Source of the DNA: Theobroma cacao
Taxonomy: Eukaryota > Streptophyta > Magnoliopsida > Malvales > Malvaceae
Reading direction: 5' to 3'
NCBI RefSeq assembly: GCF_000208745.1
Contig: NC_030859.1
Location: 20,709,834 to 20,773,833, forward strand
DNA length: 64,000 nt
This document shows positions 1 through 10,919 of the stretch, piece by piece. Position 1 is the first letter of the stretch, and each line of letters begins with the position of its first letter. Below the pieces are notes generated by a model, which was not told where the DNA came from, did no database searches, and saw nothing but the letters and a program-made list of their open reading frames with translations. The position numbers and the translations under genes were made by a program.

Positions 1-108
1 AAATTACCCAACTTTGGAGGCATTTGCAGGATAGGCGTCCCCTTGATATCAAGATGCTTCAATTTGGTAAGATTCTCCATGTATGTTGGCAAACAAGTGA
101 GGTGAGGA
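1..108 (-). pseudogene. CNL-1 LRR fragment, distal to the copia-1 insertion
   Basis: Read on the minus strand this encodes LRR text such as LTCLPTYMENLTKLKHLDIK, nearly identical to the region of CNL-3 at 50150-50250. It is the continuation of CNL-1 beyond the copia-1 element, and the gene runs off the left edge of the window. The last five bases (104-108, GAGGA) are the left copy of the target-site duplication; the right copy is at 4048-4052. The fragment cannot be translated with the N-terminal part because about 3.9 kb of transposon and an earlier stop codon lie between them. Confidence 0.9.
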
Positions 109-564
109 TGTTGGGAAATTGCGGAATTGTCTCTAAAGAATTGCCCAAGATCTAATCCAATCAATAGAATAAAGAAAGGAAGAAATCAAGCACACCCACA
201 AGAATACAAGAATTTACGTGGTTCGGTCTTTTGATGACCTACGTCCACGGGCACAACAACAGAGAAAAATTCACTAAAAGAAAAATCAGGAGATTACAAG
301 AACAGTCTCAAACTCATAACCCTTATCCCACGTACACCTAAATCACTCTCTCTAAATCTAGGTGATAATTATTCTTTAACCCATAGGGTCCTTTTATAGT
401 ATCAAATACAATAACCTTATCCTAATTTAATTAGGAATCTTATCCTAATAGAATTAGAAATTGTTATTCTAATCTAACTAGATTTAAAGACTATTTATAA
501 GGTATACTAATTTAATTAGAATTAAACAATCCTAATTAAATCACAATTCAAGACTATCCTAACA
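109..564 (-). repeat. Copia-1 3' LTR
   Basis: 456-bp LTR with TG/CA ends. On the element strand it is the 3' LTR, because the purine tract precedes it and the polyprotein stop codon lies just inside. Compared with 3611-4047 it has an extra stretch around 420-500 in an AT-rich part rich in CCTAAT words. Confidence 0.93.
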
Positions 565-578
565 AATCTCCACCTTAG
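565..578 (-). promoter_or_regulatory. Copia-1 polypurine tract
   Basis: On the minus strand, AAGGTGGAGATT lies directly next to the 3' LTR. This is the usual plus-strand priming site of Tnt1-like copia elements. Confidence 0.8.
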
Positions 579-645
579 GCTTGAACTCACCAAGCTCCAC
601 CTTACGAACCAATCTCTGTCGACACCGCCACTACCCCAATAGGCC

Positions 646-3564
646 TCAAGCACTACGAACACCGATCAAGTCCAAGCAATGCTCGAACTTTATCCCAGAA
701 AATGACTTAGTTAGCATATCTGCCGGATTTTCATCTGTAGCTATTTTCTTTTCTACAATCTCACCTTTAGAAATAATCTTTCGAACGAAGTTACACTTGA
801 CTTGGGTGTGTTTGGTTCTCTCATGAAACATCTGATTTTTAGTCAAATGTATAGCACTTTGACTATCACAAAACATAACTGTTTGTGTTTGTTCAAAACC
901 AAGATCACTAACCAAGCCTTTAAGCCACAAAGCCCCCTTCACTGCCTCGGTCACAGCCATATATTCAGCTTCAGTTGTAGACAAAGCAAAGGTTGATTGA
1001 AGAACTGCTTTCCAACTGATTGCAGATCCTGAGAAAGTGAACACATATCCCGTTTGAGATCTTCTACTATCTAGGTCACCAGCAAAATCTGATTTGGAGA
1101 AGCCAACCACATTACGACTAATGTTTGCACCTCCTTCACACACTAAGCCAACTTCAATAGTAACTTTAGGTGTTTTCACAAGCTCCCATGTTCGATCCCA
1201 GTGTAGAGACTCAATCTTCTTAGAAGACTCGACATATATAATTTTCTCATGATAAAAGTAAGGCTCATCAACCTCTACTTCCACAAATAAAACATAAGAA
1301 TCAAAATCCCCATCAATACAAGTAATGCTTCGTTGAGATACCAATTCTTGTACCTCTTGCAATTCTTTCTGGATTTCACTATCATCTCGCACTGTCACAA
1401 GAGCATTGATTTCAAGCTCCACCTGTTTGCCAACTTCTTGGTCTGATGTGTTTGCAATTCTAGACTTTATCCCACAAAGTAATGCAGACTTGTAAAAGGT
1501 AACATCCCGACTCACCATAAACTTGGGAAACTTACAATCAGTACACCACAACCAATAACCCTTCACCCCATATGCATAGCCTAGGAATATGCACTCTGTC
1601 GCCCTCAACTCAAGTTTACCATCACTCATATGAACATGAACAGGACAACCAAATATTTTCAATATAAAATAATCAGCGGGCTTACCAGACCAAACTTCCT
1701 TGGGAGTCTTAAATTCAATTGCAGTTGATGGAGACCGATTTACCAAGTAACAAGCCTTGTTGATAGCTTCTGTCCAAAATACTTTGGTTAGGCCAACATT
1801 TGAGAACACGTATTTTGCTCTCTCCAAAAGTGTTTTCTTCATCAATTCTACAATATCGTTTTGATATGGTGTTTTGTCGACAGTGCGATGTCTAACGATT
1901 TTCTCATTCTTGTAGAATAGACCAAACTCACATTTGCAAAATTTCAAACCTTTGTTTGTTCGAAAGCTCTCGATCCTTTTCTTAGTCTGCTTCTCGATCA
2001 ATACCTTCCAATGCAAAAAGGTGGTTAACACTTCACTCATAGCCTTTAGAAGATACGTCCACACCTTTCTTGAAAAATCATCAATAAAGATCCACATGTA
2101 TAATGATCCACCTTTTGATACCACCGGAGAAGGATCCCACAAATCTAAATAGATGTAGTTTACTGTACCCCTGGTTTGATGAGTTTTAGTGCTAAATTTC
2201 ACTCTATGTTGCTCACAGAAATCTAGCTTTCCACTCTTTTGACCACACAGCAAACTATGCTTACTTAGTTTTCTAATCCCTCTCTCGCTCATATGACCAA
2301 ATCTCATATTCCATAAACGTGTTACATCATCTTCAGGATCATTAGATGAGACCACAGAAACAGTTTCAATGACCGTGTTTCCCACTAGACAATAAAGGTC
2401 ACCGGATAACTTGCCCTTCATGATAGTTAAGGCTCCTTTAGATACATTCAAGACACCATCTTGGCCACTATATTTGTAGCCCTTCTTATCTAACAAACTC
2501 AAGGATATTAAATTCTTTTTCATGTCAGGGACATGTTTTACCTCAAGTGTTCTTACCATACCATCAAACATCTTGATTCTAATTGTGCCAATTCCAACAA
2601 CTGAGAGAGAGAAATCATCTCCTAATTGTACAGTGCCCATATTAACAGATTGATAAGTTGTAAACCAATCACGCCTAGGACATATATGAAAGCAACAAGC
2701 CGAATCCAAGATCCATGTATCCATCAGGTTACAATTAGTAATTGCAAGAACATTATCAGTTTCCTCAAAAGTATCAAAGTCATCTCCAACCACGTTTGCA
2801 GTATTCTCAGACTTATTAAACTTTTCATCATCCTTGAATTTGATACAGTCTTGACGAAAATGCCCTTTCTGACCACAATTCCAGCAAGTTTTCCCTTTTG
2901 CTCTAGATTTACCTTTTCTGTCTAAGCCTTTCTCTTTACCTCTACCTCTATTTACAACCAAACCTTCTGCTTGATTTTCATTCCGAATACCACCAACTTT
3001 CTTCTTTAATTCCTTGGAATTTAAAGATGCCCTTACATCCTCGAAAGTGAGAGTGTCTCGGCCGTAAAGCATAGTATCCACGAAATTTTCATACGATGGA
3101 GGCAAAGAACATAAAAGAATTAGGGCTAGGTCCTCATCCTCAATTTTAACATCGATATTCTTTAAATCAAGAATAACTCTATTAAATTCATCAATGTGGG
3201 TATTAACGGACGTACCTTCACTCATCTTGAGAGTATACAATCGTTGCTTCATATAAAGCCGATTCGTCAGGGACTTGGTCATATAAATACTTTCGAGTTT
3301 AAACCACACTGCAGCAGCAGATTCTTCATCCGTGACTTCTCTTAGCACCTCATCAGACAAAGCAAGGAGAATAGCACTATGTGCTTTTTCCATAAGGTCA
3401 TCTTTCTCACCATCAGATAAATTCGAGGGAAGATGCTCTTTTCCCTTCAGTGCCTTCAACAGTCCTTGTTGCACTAGCAATGCGCGCATCTTAACACGCC
3501 ACAGGCTGAAATCGTTTCTTCCATTAAACTTTTCAATCTCATACTTGGTCGACGAAGTTGCCAT
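646..3564 (-). CDS. Copia-1 gag-pol polyprotein lacking reverse transcriptase
   Basis: An open frame of about 970 codons. I place the start at MATSSTKYEIEKFNG (3564), where copia Gag proteins normally begin; the frame is open about 34 codons upstream into the LTR. Order: Gag (DUF4219/UBN2 type), zinc knuckle CWNCGQKGHFRQDC, protease with LDSACCFHICP, pre-integrase LWNMRFGHMSERG, integrase core, then directly RNase H (SDFAGDLDSRRSQTGYVF, LSTTEAEYMAV, CDSQSAIHLTKN). The segment between WELVKTPK and the RNase H, normally holding the RT domain with YVDD, is missing (scar near 1140-1180), yet the frame stays open. The second integrase aspartate, normally in RTDNG, reads RTNKG, so integrase is probably inactive. 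The element would depend on helpers. Family identity is certain; whether it is expressed is unknown. Confidence 0.9.
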   Translation of the reverse strand: MATSSTKYEIEKFNGRNDFSLWRVKMRALLVQQGLLKALKGKEHLPSNLSDGEKDDLMEKAHSAILLALSDEVLREVTDEESAAAVWFKLESIYMTKSLTNRLYMKQRLYTLKMSEGTSVNTHIDEFNRVILDLKNIDVKIEDEDLALILLCSLPPSYENFVDTMLYGRDTLTFEDVRASLNSKELKKKVGGIRNENQAEGLVVNRGRGKEKGLDRKGKSRAKGKTCWNCGQKGHFRQDCIKFKDDEKFNKSENTANVVGDDFDTFEETDNVLAITNCNLMDTWILDSACCFHICPRRDWFTTYQSVNMGTVQLGDDFSLSVVGIGTIRIKMFDGMVRTLEVKHVPDMKKNLISLSLLDKKGYKYSGQDGVLNVSKGALTIMKGKLSGDLYCLVGNTVIETVSVVSSNDPEDDVTRLWNMRFGHMSERGIRKLSKHSLLCGQKSGKLDFCEQHRVKFSTKTHQTRGTVNYIYLDLWDPSPVVSKGGSLYMWIFIDDFSRKVWTYLLKAMSEVLTTFLHWKVLIEKQTKKRIESFRTNKGLKFCKCEFGLFYKNEKIVRHRTVDKTPYQNDIVELMKKTLLERAKYVFSNVGLTKVFWTEAINKACYLVNRSPSTAIEFKTPKEVWSGKPADYFILKIFGCPVHVHMSDGKLELRATECIFLGYAYGVKGYWLWCTDCKFPKFMVSRDVTFYKSALLCGIKSRIANTSDQEVGKQVELEINALVTVRDDSEIQKELQEVQELVSQRSITCIDGDFDSYVLFVEVEVDEPYFYHEKIIYVESSKKIESLHWDRTWELVKTPKVTIEVGLVCEGGANISRNVVGFSKSDFAGDLDSRRSQTGYVFTFSGSAISWKAVLQSTFALSTTEAEYMAVTEAVKGALWLKGLVSDLGFEQTQTVMFCDSQSAIHLTKNQMFHERTKHTQVKCNFVRKIISKGEIVEKKIATDENPADMLTKSFSGIKFEHCLDLIGVRSA

Positions 3565-3595
3565 AGCGAGATTCAGATTGATCCAAGACCTTGAA

Positions 3596-3607
3596 GCTCT
3601 GATACCA
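3596..3607 (-). promoter_or_regulatory. Copia-1 primer-binding site (initiator Met tRNA)
   Basis: TGGTATCAGAGC on the minus strand, three bases inside the 5' LTR, complementary to the 3' end of plant initiator methionine tRNA. It fixes the element orientation. Confidence 0.9.
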
Positions 3608-3610
3608 GTT

Positions 3611-4047
3611 TGTTGGGAAATTGCGGAATTGTCTCTAAAGAATTGCCCAAGATCTAACCCAATCAATAGAATAAAGAAAGAAAGAAATCAAGCACACCCA
3701 CAAGAACACAAGAATTTACGTGGTTCGGTCTTTTGATGACCTACGTCCACGGGCAAAACAACAGAGAAAAATTCACTAAAAGAAAAATCAGGAGATTACA
3801 AGAACAGTCTCAAACTCATACCCCTTATCCCACGTACACCTAAATCACTCTCTCTAAATATAGGTGATAATTATTCTTTAACCCCATAGGATCATTCTAT
3901 AGTGCCAAATACAAAAATCTTATCCTAATATAATTAGAAAATGTTGTTATAGTCTAACTAGATTTAAAAACTATCTCAAAAAAGGTATATTAGTTTAATT
4001 AGAATTAAACAATCATAATCAAACTACAATTCAAGACTATCCTAACA
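3611..4047 (-). repeat. Copia-1 5' LTR
   Basis: 437-bp LTR. The plus-strand start TGTTGGGAAATTGCGGAATT matches the left LTR exactly over its first bases; later parts have substitutions and short indels. It is followed by the right GAGGA target duplication at 4048-4052. Confidence 0.93.
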
Positions 4048-4064
4048 GAGGACAACGTGACAAA

Positions 4065-6119
4065 TTACAGCGTCTGCAAGTTATATAAAGAACATACTCC
4101 TTCAGGCAAAAAATGAATTTTAGTGCCAGAAAGGTCCAAGTAGCCGAGTTCTTTTAAGTTGCCAATTGAATCAAGCAACTCCAAGATAGGTGTTCCACTG
4201 ATGTCAAGATGCTCTAATTTGGTAAGATTCCACAGGTTTGCTGGCAACAGAGTGAGACGATGACAACCTGACAACTTCAGTGTCTCCAAGTTATGCAAAC
4301 AGCCTACTCTTTCAGGCAAACATCGAAGAGCAGCGCCAGAAAGGTCCAAGTAGCGTAGCTGTTTTACGTTGCAAACTGAATCAGGGAACTTAGTGATATT
4401 GTAAGATGACAATGACAATACCCGTAGGCAACTGGGCGCTGGAAACAATTTGTTGAAGACTCCAGAATCGAAAGGAGTCTTCCCATCACCTGGTGATCTG
4501 AGCGGAAGGAAGGTCCGCAAAAACTTATTTTTTCCATAGAAGGCCTCAAATTTATAAGGCTTGTCACTTGGCTTCAATATGCATGACAAATGGCGAACCC
4601 TTGCAGGGTTTTGGGGAGGGCTACCATTCTCAAACCTGAAGCAAAATTCTCCTGCTGTATATTGAGCTAGATCGTTGACAAGGTCATGCATTATGAAACG
4701 TGATTCATCATGACTTTGTTGAAAAATTGACCTAGATAACAGTTCATGAAAGTACTGCTCGCCTACTTCCTCCGTTCTTCTTCTACTGTTTGGCTGCTGC
4801 ACTAGGCCTTCAGCTATCCACATTCGAACCAAATCCCTTCTCTCAAATTTGTGGCCCTTAGGAAATAGGGAACAATATGCAAAGCAGCGCTTTAGATGAG
4901 AAGGAAGATAGTGATAACTCAATCTTAAGGCAGGTAAAATGTCACTCTTGTGAGCAGGTAGATCCCATATTCTACTATTCAGTACATTGTCCCACTCCTG
5001 AGCTTCTACTTGTGAATGCAGCAGACTCCCGAGTGTTTTAATAGCCAAAGGCAAGCCTCTGCATTTTTCCACAATTTTCTCACCAATGCCTTTCAGGGTA
5101 GAATCTTCATTCGGGTTTTTATTTCCAAATGCATGCTTTGAAAATAATGCCCAGCAATCTCCTTTAGATAACCTCTTCAAATCATGAACAAGCGCATTAC
5201 GCATCGTGGATGAAACAGTTTGGCTACGTGTAGTTACAATGATCTTACTTCCAGGGACACCAACTTGTAAGGGTCTAAGCAGTAGATCCCATGCTCTATA
5301 ACTCTCATTCCAAACATTGTCCAAGACAAGTAGAAATTTTCTGCCCATCAATGTCCTCTCCAATGTAACTTGAAGCACGTTTAAGTCATTAATATCAGAA
5401 CTCGACAATGTGGCAGACTCATAAATTGTTTTCGTGACCTTGAAAACATCAAATTCTTCCGAGACATACACCCATGCTCTCAAGTTAAAATAGTTCTTCA
5501 CCCTGTCATCATTGTACAAAAACTGAGCAAGGGTGGTCTTTCCGATCCCACCCATTCCTACAATTGTAATCACAGGTATCTTCTGCCCATTCAATCCATC
5601 AGACAACAAAATATCAAGAATATGCTTTTTATCATTGTTTCTGAGGCATACTTCAGATTCATCGACCAGGGAAGTTGTGGGTAATCTTGGGATTGATTTC
5701 CCTCCTTGGTCTTCTTTCAAATTAAGGATGTCTTTTTCCTCAGCAATTAGTTGCAGTTTTAGAACAATTTTGTCAAGGCGAGTATTAAAGTCTTTTACCT
5801 GCTCCTCCTGAACCTGATCTTCAATTGCCATCGCATCCAGTAGATCCTCAGCATCGTAGGCAGCGTCTTTAAGCTTGTCCACCCACTTTTTCACAGAAGG
5901 GTTCAGAATTTGCTTCTCCTCGGCATCACCAAAAACTTTCTCCACCGTTAGCAGTAATATCTCCATTTTCTGCAAGAGATCGTCTCTCAACTTCGTACCC
6001 CGGAAGAGGCTGATCATCGGCTTGAGGGCCTGCACAGTAGCCAATCTGTCAAACAGTACATTCAGAGTGGACGAGAGAAATGCCCCTCCCACGGCCAATA
6101 CCACAGCTTCTGTAACCAT
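4065..6119 (-). pseudogene. CNL-1: CC-NB-ARC-LRR resistance gene, truncated
   Basis: The N-terminal 684 codons of an RPP13-like CNL receptor, an intracellular sensor of pathogen effectors. Start MVTEAVVLAVGGAFLSS (6119) matches the start of CNL-3; an in-frame upstream ATG at 6299 lies in leader sequence shared with CNL-3 and is unlikely. Visible motifs: coiled-coil EDVID-like YDAEDLLDA, P-loop GMGGIGKTT, kinase-2 LLVLDNVWNE (second acidic residue replaced by N), RNBS-B KIIVTTRSQ, GLPL motif CRGLPLAIKTLG, RNBS-D CFAYCSLFPKG, MHD motif FIMHDLVNDLAQ, then LRRs. Against CNL-3, a one-base insertion with a TAA (4065-4067) breaks the frame just after YNLQTL, only about 12 bases before the copia-1 target site. 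The rest of the LRR lies at 1-108 and beyond the window. At most a truncated NB-ARC protein could be made. Confidence 0.93.
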
Positions 6120-6290
6120 TTTCTCCTCTTGAGCTAGAAGGATTGAACCAGGAAAAACTAGATTGGAGGAAGACTTGAGAGTGAAGAGTAACTTCTGTGG
6201 ATATTTCCTTGTTAATTGTGGCGTTGCCTTGACTAAGGTTGACTTGGTTTGCTTTGTTAGCAATTTCTTCTCAGTTTTAGAAGAATTCGC
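6120..6290 (-). promoter_or_regulatory. 5' leader/proximal promoter shared by CNL-1 and CNL-3
   Basis: About 170 bp upstream of the CNL-1 start align well with 52310-52464 upstream of CNL-3 (for example TTGAGCTAGAAGGATTG on the plus strand in both), then similarity stops. This marks the 5' limit of the duplicated gene block. I see no clear TATA box within it, so the core promoter is not located. Confidence 0.5.
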
Positions 6291-6299
6291 GAGAGACAC

Positions 6300-7621
6300 G
6301 TTCTACCATACCATTGAATCCAACTAAAAAGGGGGAAAGGTAAAAGCTGTCAGTTGATCCGGTAATTGTAGATTGTTGATTTTAGCTACTAATTTATTCT
6401 CTTCAAGAATTGGTTTACAGTTTAGAACTTTATAGAGAATAATAAGAATTACTAGAATGAATGAAGTACTATTTTATACAGAATAATTGAAATAAGTGAA
6501 GCACTATTTTATGCAAAATAATTAGAGCAAGTAGAGTACAATTTTATACAGAATAATTAATACAAGTAGAACAACTATTTCGTACAGAATAATCAATTCG
6601 CATGGATAACAGTGAAAATAACCTAAAATAAGTAGTAAGGTTCACAAGTTACTTTTATTTCTAAAAAGTTTGTCTTGGTGGCTCAAATATGGGGTAATTA
6701 AGAGGTCTTCCTCTTAATCTTTTCTTAGAGTACAAGTTTTTTCTTCTCTTACCATGTTCTTTTGTACTTGTTTATGTACACTTTTTTTTCTTGTACTTGT
6801 TCATGTATACTTTTTTCTCTTAACTTGTTATCCTATAGCTTTTCATATATACCTCTTTTTTAATACCTTCTATTCGAAAACAAATCTTATTACACCTAAT
6901 TACTTTGATTGTCATATAATGAGTTTCTAACTGTTACTCATTATATGTAATAAAATCACCATTTCAATATCCATATAATGGGTTACTGTACTGATTTCTC
7001 ACATTAAAACCCTTCATAATAATATCACTTATTATGCGCATTAAAGCCTATTTTTGAATAATCATCACTTCTAACACTATGTATAAAATGTTCACAATTC
7101 ATTTGAGGGATTTCACTTTTTTAGTGCTTCTCTCTAACTTTCTCTAATTCTCTTCTTATTTTCTTCCACCTCCCATGATATTTAGTACTTTAAGAACTGC
7201 TCCAATCTTCTTTTTCATCGCTTTCCGTATATCTTTTTTACTTATTTGTAACGCTTCCTCTCCCTATCATAAGAACTGACCGTTTACATTAATAAATTTG
7301 TAAAATAAAATCAAAAGTTAAAAACAAAAAACTAATCCGCAATATATTTTTTTAAACACTGGTAGTTTTACTGCTCTAAGATGTGTCTCAATAGAGACTT
7401 ACAGAGAGAAGGTCGCATTGCGACTGGCAGAATACGAAAAAGTTCCCAAGGTAGGGACGGGCAGCAATTAAGGGAGTCCTGATGTGTTAATAATCATAAC
7501 AACCATAAAGTCACAATCAACCATCTAGCGTCAAGACACAGCGGATCATTTGTTCTTGTTACAACAATTTAAAAGCAAAACACATCAAACCAAGAAAGTC
7601 ATGAATTGAGAAAGACAGAAG
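6300..7621. other. AT-rich intergenic stretch, no gene seen
   Basis: About 1.3 kb without a supported coding region. 6420-6600 has several degenerate copies of a word like AATACAAGTAGA-ACTATTTTATACAGAATAAT at roughly 55-60 base spacing. 6720-6860 has repeated CTTGTACTTGTTTATGTACAC-like words. Nothing else is recognised. Confidence 0.5.
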
Positions 7622-7831
7622 CTAGATGGCTTCACCCCTGCTCGAGTCCGTGAAGTAGGCACTAAAATTATTTGTTCTTGTAACTCCCACTTTAGCTAAT
7701 CCATCTGCCACAGTGTTTGCCTCACGTAGGATGTGTTTGAATGAGATTCCAGTGCAGCTTTGTGAATAAGCTTCAATGGCATTGGAGATGGCTTTCATGC
7801 CCCATGGGACCTTGCCATTGTCTTTTGTCAA
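7622..7831 (-). pseudogene. LINE-type RNase H scrap
   Basis: A 69-codon minus-strand frame contains FKHILREANTVADGLAKVGV. This fits the C-terminal signature of the RNase H-like domain (RVT_3) found at the end of plant non-LTR retrotransposon polyproteins and related host-encoded copies. No reverse transcriptase or endonuclease is seen nearby, so it is a truncated relic. A second scrap with the same signature lies at 42590-42745. Confidence 0.6.
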
Positions 7832-7847
7832 AATATTAACATATATT

Positions 7848-8553
7848 ATTAGATGAAAAATATAATTCCATACAAATGAATAAAATGTTAAGGTAAAAGA
7901 AAAAATTAATTTTTTTCAAATATTACGGTAAACATGTAAGAATAAAAATAAAAATACATCTCTTTTGATGTAAGATAAATAAAATGTATTATTAAGATAT
8001 GATAATTATAACTGTAATAAAGAATAAGAACAAACATAACCTCATAATAGTTTAACGTAAATAAGTAAAATTTTAACATAATTAATTAGTTGAAATTAAC
8101 ATTTCTAAAATCTTAATGTAAATGTTTATAAAAATGATATAAAAACATAAACGCAAATTAGAAAAGATTAATATTTAGTTTTTCTTTTTTAAAAGAGTTT
8201 AAAGTAATTTGTTTTCCTCAAAAAGTAGTTATCAAGTATTTTTAAATGAAAAGCATAATTCCACACAAATGAATTAAATGTTAATGTAACAAAAAAAAAA
8301 CCCTTCTGAAAATATTAATGTAAATTTATAAAAATAAAGATAAAAATATGTAATATTTAATATAAAATGAGTAAAAAGTATCATAATCAAGTTAAAATTT
8401 AAGTTATGATAATTATGACTGTAACATAGAGTAAGAATATAAGCATAAATTTATAATAATTAAACGAAAATCAGTAAGATGCCAACATAAGTTAAAACTA
8501 TATAACTTTCCTAAAATCTTAACAAAAATATGTAAAAATAATTGTTAAGAAAA
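7848..8553. repeat. Tandem duplication of a ~393-bp AT-rich unit
   Basis: The unit starting near 7848 (TATAATTCCATACAAATGAAT) recurs near 8241 (CATAATTCCACACAAATGAAT). The order of landmarks is preserved in both, including ATATGATAATTATAACTGTAA / GTTATGATAATTATGACTGTAA and CTAAAATCTTAA. The copies are strongly diverged. No coding content is seen. Confidence 0.7.
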
Positions 8554-9310
8554 ATATTGGACTCAATGAGTTATATGCTCCATTGAGATCTCGGCTGGTG
8601 TTGATGAAGCCTTTTCCTACTCTTGATGAGGCCTACAAACCTTGTCCTTAGAGAAGAAACTCAGAGATCAATCCTTTATAGACAGCCTTTTCATGAGGCA
8701 TCGGCTATGGCTAGTTTAACAGGTGGAAGGAAGAAAGAGAAATCTAATCTGGTTTGTTCATATTGTGGTAAATCTGGTCATGTCAGGGATAAGTGCTACA
8801 CACTTTTTGGTTTCCCATCGAATTTTAAGTTTACAAAGGGAAAGAACAAATAAGAAAAATGCAAGAACAATTTTCAATGTCAATAATACCGTGGCAACCT
8901 TGCAACCAGATCAGTGTGAAGAAGTTTCAAATGCTAGTTCAAACATGTCTCTAATAAGAAATCAATATAAGAAACTCATGGTCCTCCTCAACAAGCAAGG
9001 AAATGCTTCAATTGATAATCCACCCTCAAACAACTCCAATAACAACCTTGGTATGGATTCTTACCAACATAATCCTTCAATTATTAATTTGGCACTCGCT
9101 AGTATGATATCCAATTCATTTTGTTCACAAACTAGACTATCTGCTGAGCCTGCATTCAAGTTTGACTGTCATACTTGGATAATTGATTCTGGTGCTATTA
9201 ATCATATAGCATGTTTTAAAATCTTTCATATCATCAAGGATAATTAAGAATGTTTATGTTCAAATGCCTGATTATAGAAAAGCAATTGTATCTCATATAG
9301 GCACTATTTG
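8554..9310 (+). pseudogene. Copia gag-protease fragment
   Basis: A plus-strand relic of a copia polyprotein. A 76-codon piece (8623-8853) carries the zinc knuckle CSYCGKSGHVRDKC followed by the LFGFPSNFKF text common after it in one plant copia group. After a stop the frame shifts and continues with an asparagine-rich linker to the protease motif WIIDSGAINHIAC near 9177-9215, then a further shift leads to MPDYRKAIVSHIGTI. Integrase and beyond are absent, and no LTR is recognised. At least one frameshift and several stops make it non-functional. Confidence 0.75.
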
Positions 9311-9489
9311 GATAGTCTCTATGCATGTTTTATTTTGGATATTGGCTATATATATTTTTTTATCTATATATGGTTCTATTTTTTTCATCTCAATACTAAT
9401 CACTTTCAAGTATTTCCTTGTTGTCTTATTTGATTATAATTCTATATATATGCTTAAATTTCATATCATTTTGGTACTTTAACAATTGA

Positions 9490-10611
9490 AACATGATTTT
9501 GAAATGACATTTTTCTTTGATATTACAAAAAGGGGAAGAAGTATTGAGCAAGTTTGCACATGTTATTTTGGTTTTTAACTTGGACTTAAATGAAGTCTAG
9601 AACTTTGACATTGCATTTAAATGAAATTTTGATCCAAAATTCAATTTCCAAACTTAGCATAAAGTGAGGGGGAGTTTTTCAAAATCAATCCTGGAAAAAT
9701 CAACAAAGTTTCAACTTAAAAATTTAAGGGGAGTTTTCAAAAGGTTTTTAACAAATTTTGCTCATTGATTTTGTCATATAAAAAAATATAAGATTGTCAG
9801 CTTTAACAATTGATCTTATATTTTAAAATGACTTAAACGAATGATCAAAATTGCAAAAACAAATTCTTAAAATTCATCCAAAGTCCCCATGAACCTTCAA
9901 GAAAAATGGCCAAGTGTTTGGACATGCTTTAATGCTAAAAAAGCTCAAAATCATGCAGTTTAAGTCAAGAGTATCAATATCTCACTATGTAAACCATTCT
10001 ATCTAAAAAGTATCAATATCTAAAGGTAAAGAATTGATACCTCATTCATGTCATGCATAAAAGTATCGATACTTTTGTTGGACATGTCAAAGATTAAGTG
10101 TCAACTTCAAAAATATCAATACCCAAAGGAAGAGTATTGATACATTTCAGACAGACAGTATTTTGTCTTGAAAGTATCGATACCCTGACAAAAAGTATCT
10201 ATAATCAGCTATCTGAAGAAGCCACAGGAAAGTGCTGACCTTATTGCTTTTCTGGAGAAATCAACTGCCTGATGCTTCTGCTTTTGTAATTAGCCACAAA
10301 TAAATCGAATGAAATTCAGGAAAAGAAAAAAGAGTCTTTGCAAAGGCAACATCGTCCTTCCAAGATGCCAAGGAATTCTTTCCTTTTGGTATAAGATACC
10401 ATCGGATAAAGTGACCTCCACTCACCACTTTGTCTTTGATACTCCTACTATTCTTTATGCTGGTGTTATCTTTTGTTTTATTTTCTAGGCTTTTTCTCGG
10501 ATACCCACTAATATTTATCGATTGTCCCTTTCGTCAATGGAAAATACAAACTAGTATTAGTCCATTGCTTTATTCTTTTTAATGATAAAGCAATTCCTTA
10601 GAAATTTTCAA
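9490..10611 (+). mobile_element. Sirevirus-like 3' remnant: purine tracts plus probable LTR
   Basis: The plus strand shows successive purine-rich tracts (AAAAGGGGAAGAAG near 9530, GTGAGGGGGAG near 9665, TTAAGGGGAG near 9725). A TTTTGTCAT word followed by an A-rich tract near 9770-9800 resembles the site preceding Sirevirus 3' LTRs. Sequence from about 9800 to 10611 behaves like an LTR with repeated TATCGATA/TATCAATA words, including an 18-base perfect palindrome at 10059-10076. No partner LTR is present and the right edge is uncertain. Confidence 0.4.
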
Positions 10612-10919
10612 CAATTAATGTTCCCTAGACAAAGAAAAAGGAAAACAAAAGAGGAATAAAGCATAAAAAAAAGTAGACTATCAAATTAAGACAAAGGCCT
10701 GCTTTTGAAATTAATTCTTATACCTTTTTAAAGTTAATTTAATAACAATTAATTATAGTGTTAAAGTTTTATCTTGAATATAAATGATGTGTCATTTTAA
10801 TAATGCTATGGTTTGATGAGAATAATTCACTTTTTGACCATGTGGCACACTGTACATTAATCTCAAAAAGTGTATGTTTTTTTAAATAAATAATAATCAA
10901 TTTTTTAGCATAATTAAGA
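10612..10919. other. AT-rich sequence, nothing recognised
   Basis: Short intergenic stretch with poly-A and poly-T runs. No coding potential or clear repeat boundary is seen. Confidence 0.4.

Larger units (their letters stand above)
109..4047 (-). mobile_element. Copia-1: Ty1/copia LTR retrotransposon inserted in CNL-1
   Basis: A minus-strand element of about 3.9 kb bounded by two LTRs (109-564 and 3611-4047) that begin TGTTGGGAAA and end CCTAACA on the plus strand. It is flanked by a perfect 5-bp duplication GAGGA (104-108 and 4048-4052). A methionyl-tRNA primer site lies beside the right LTR and a purine-rich tract beside the left one, fixing the orientation. The LTRs differ by several substitutions and by indels (456 versus 437 bp), so the insertion is not recent. 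The element is short because most of the reverse transcriptase region is absent. It sits inside the LRR of a resistance gene, which it disrupts. Confidence 0.95.

Noticed and set aside
6120..6299. Upstream in-frame ATG adding 60 residues to CNL-1
   Set aside because: The extension matches the untranslated leader of CNL-3, where the frame is not conserved; CNL proteins start at the MVTEA/MVSEA site.
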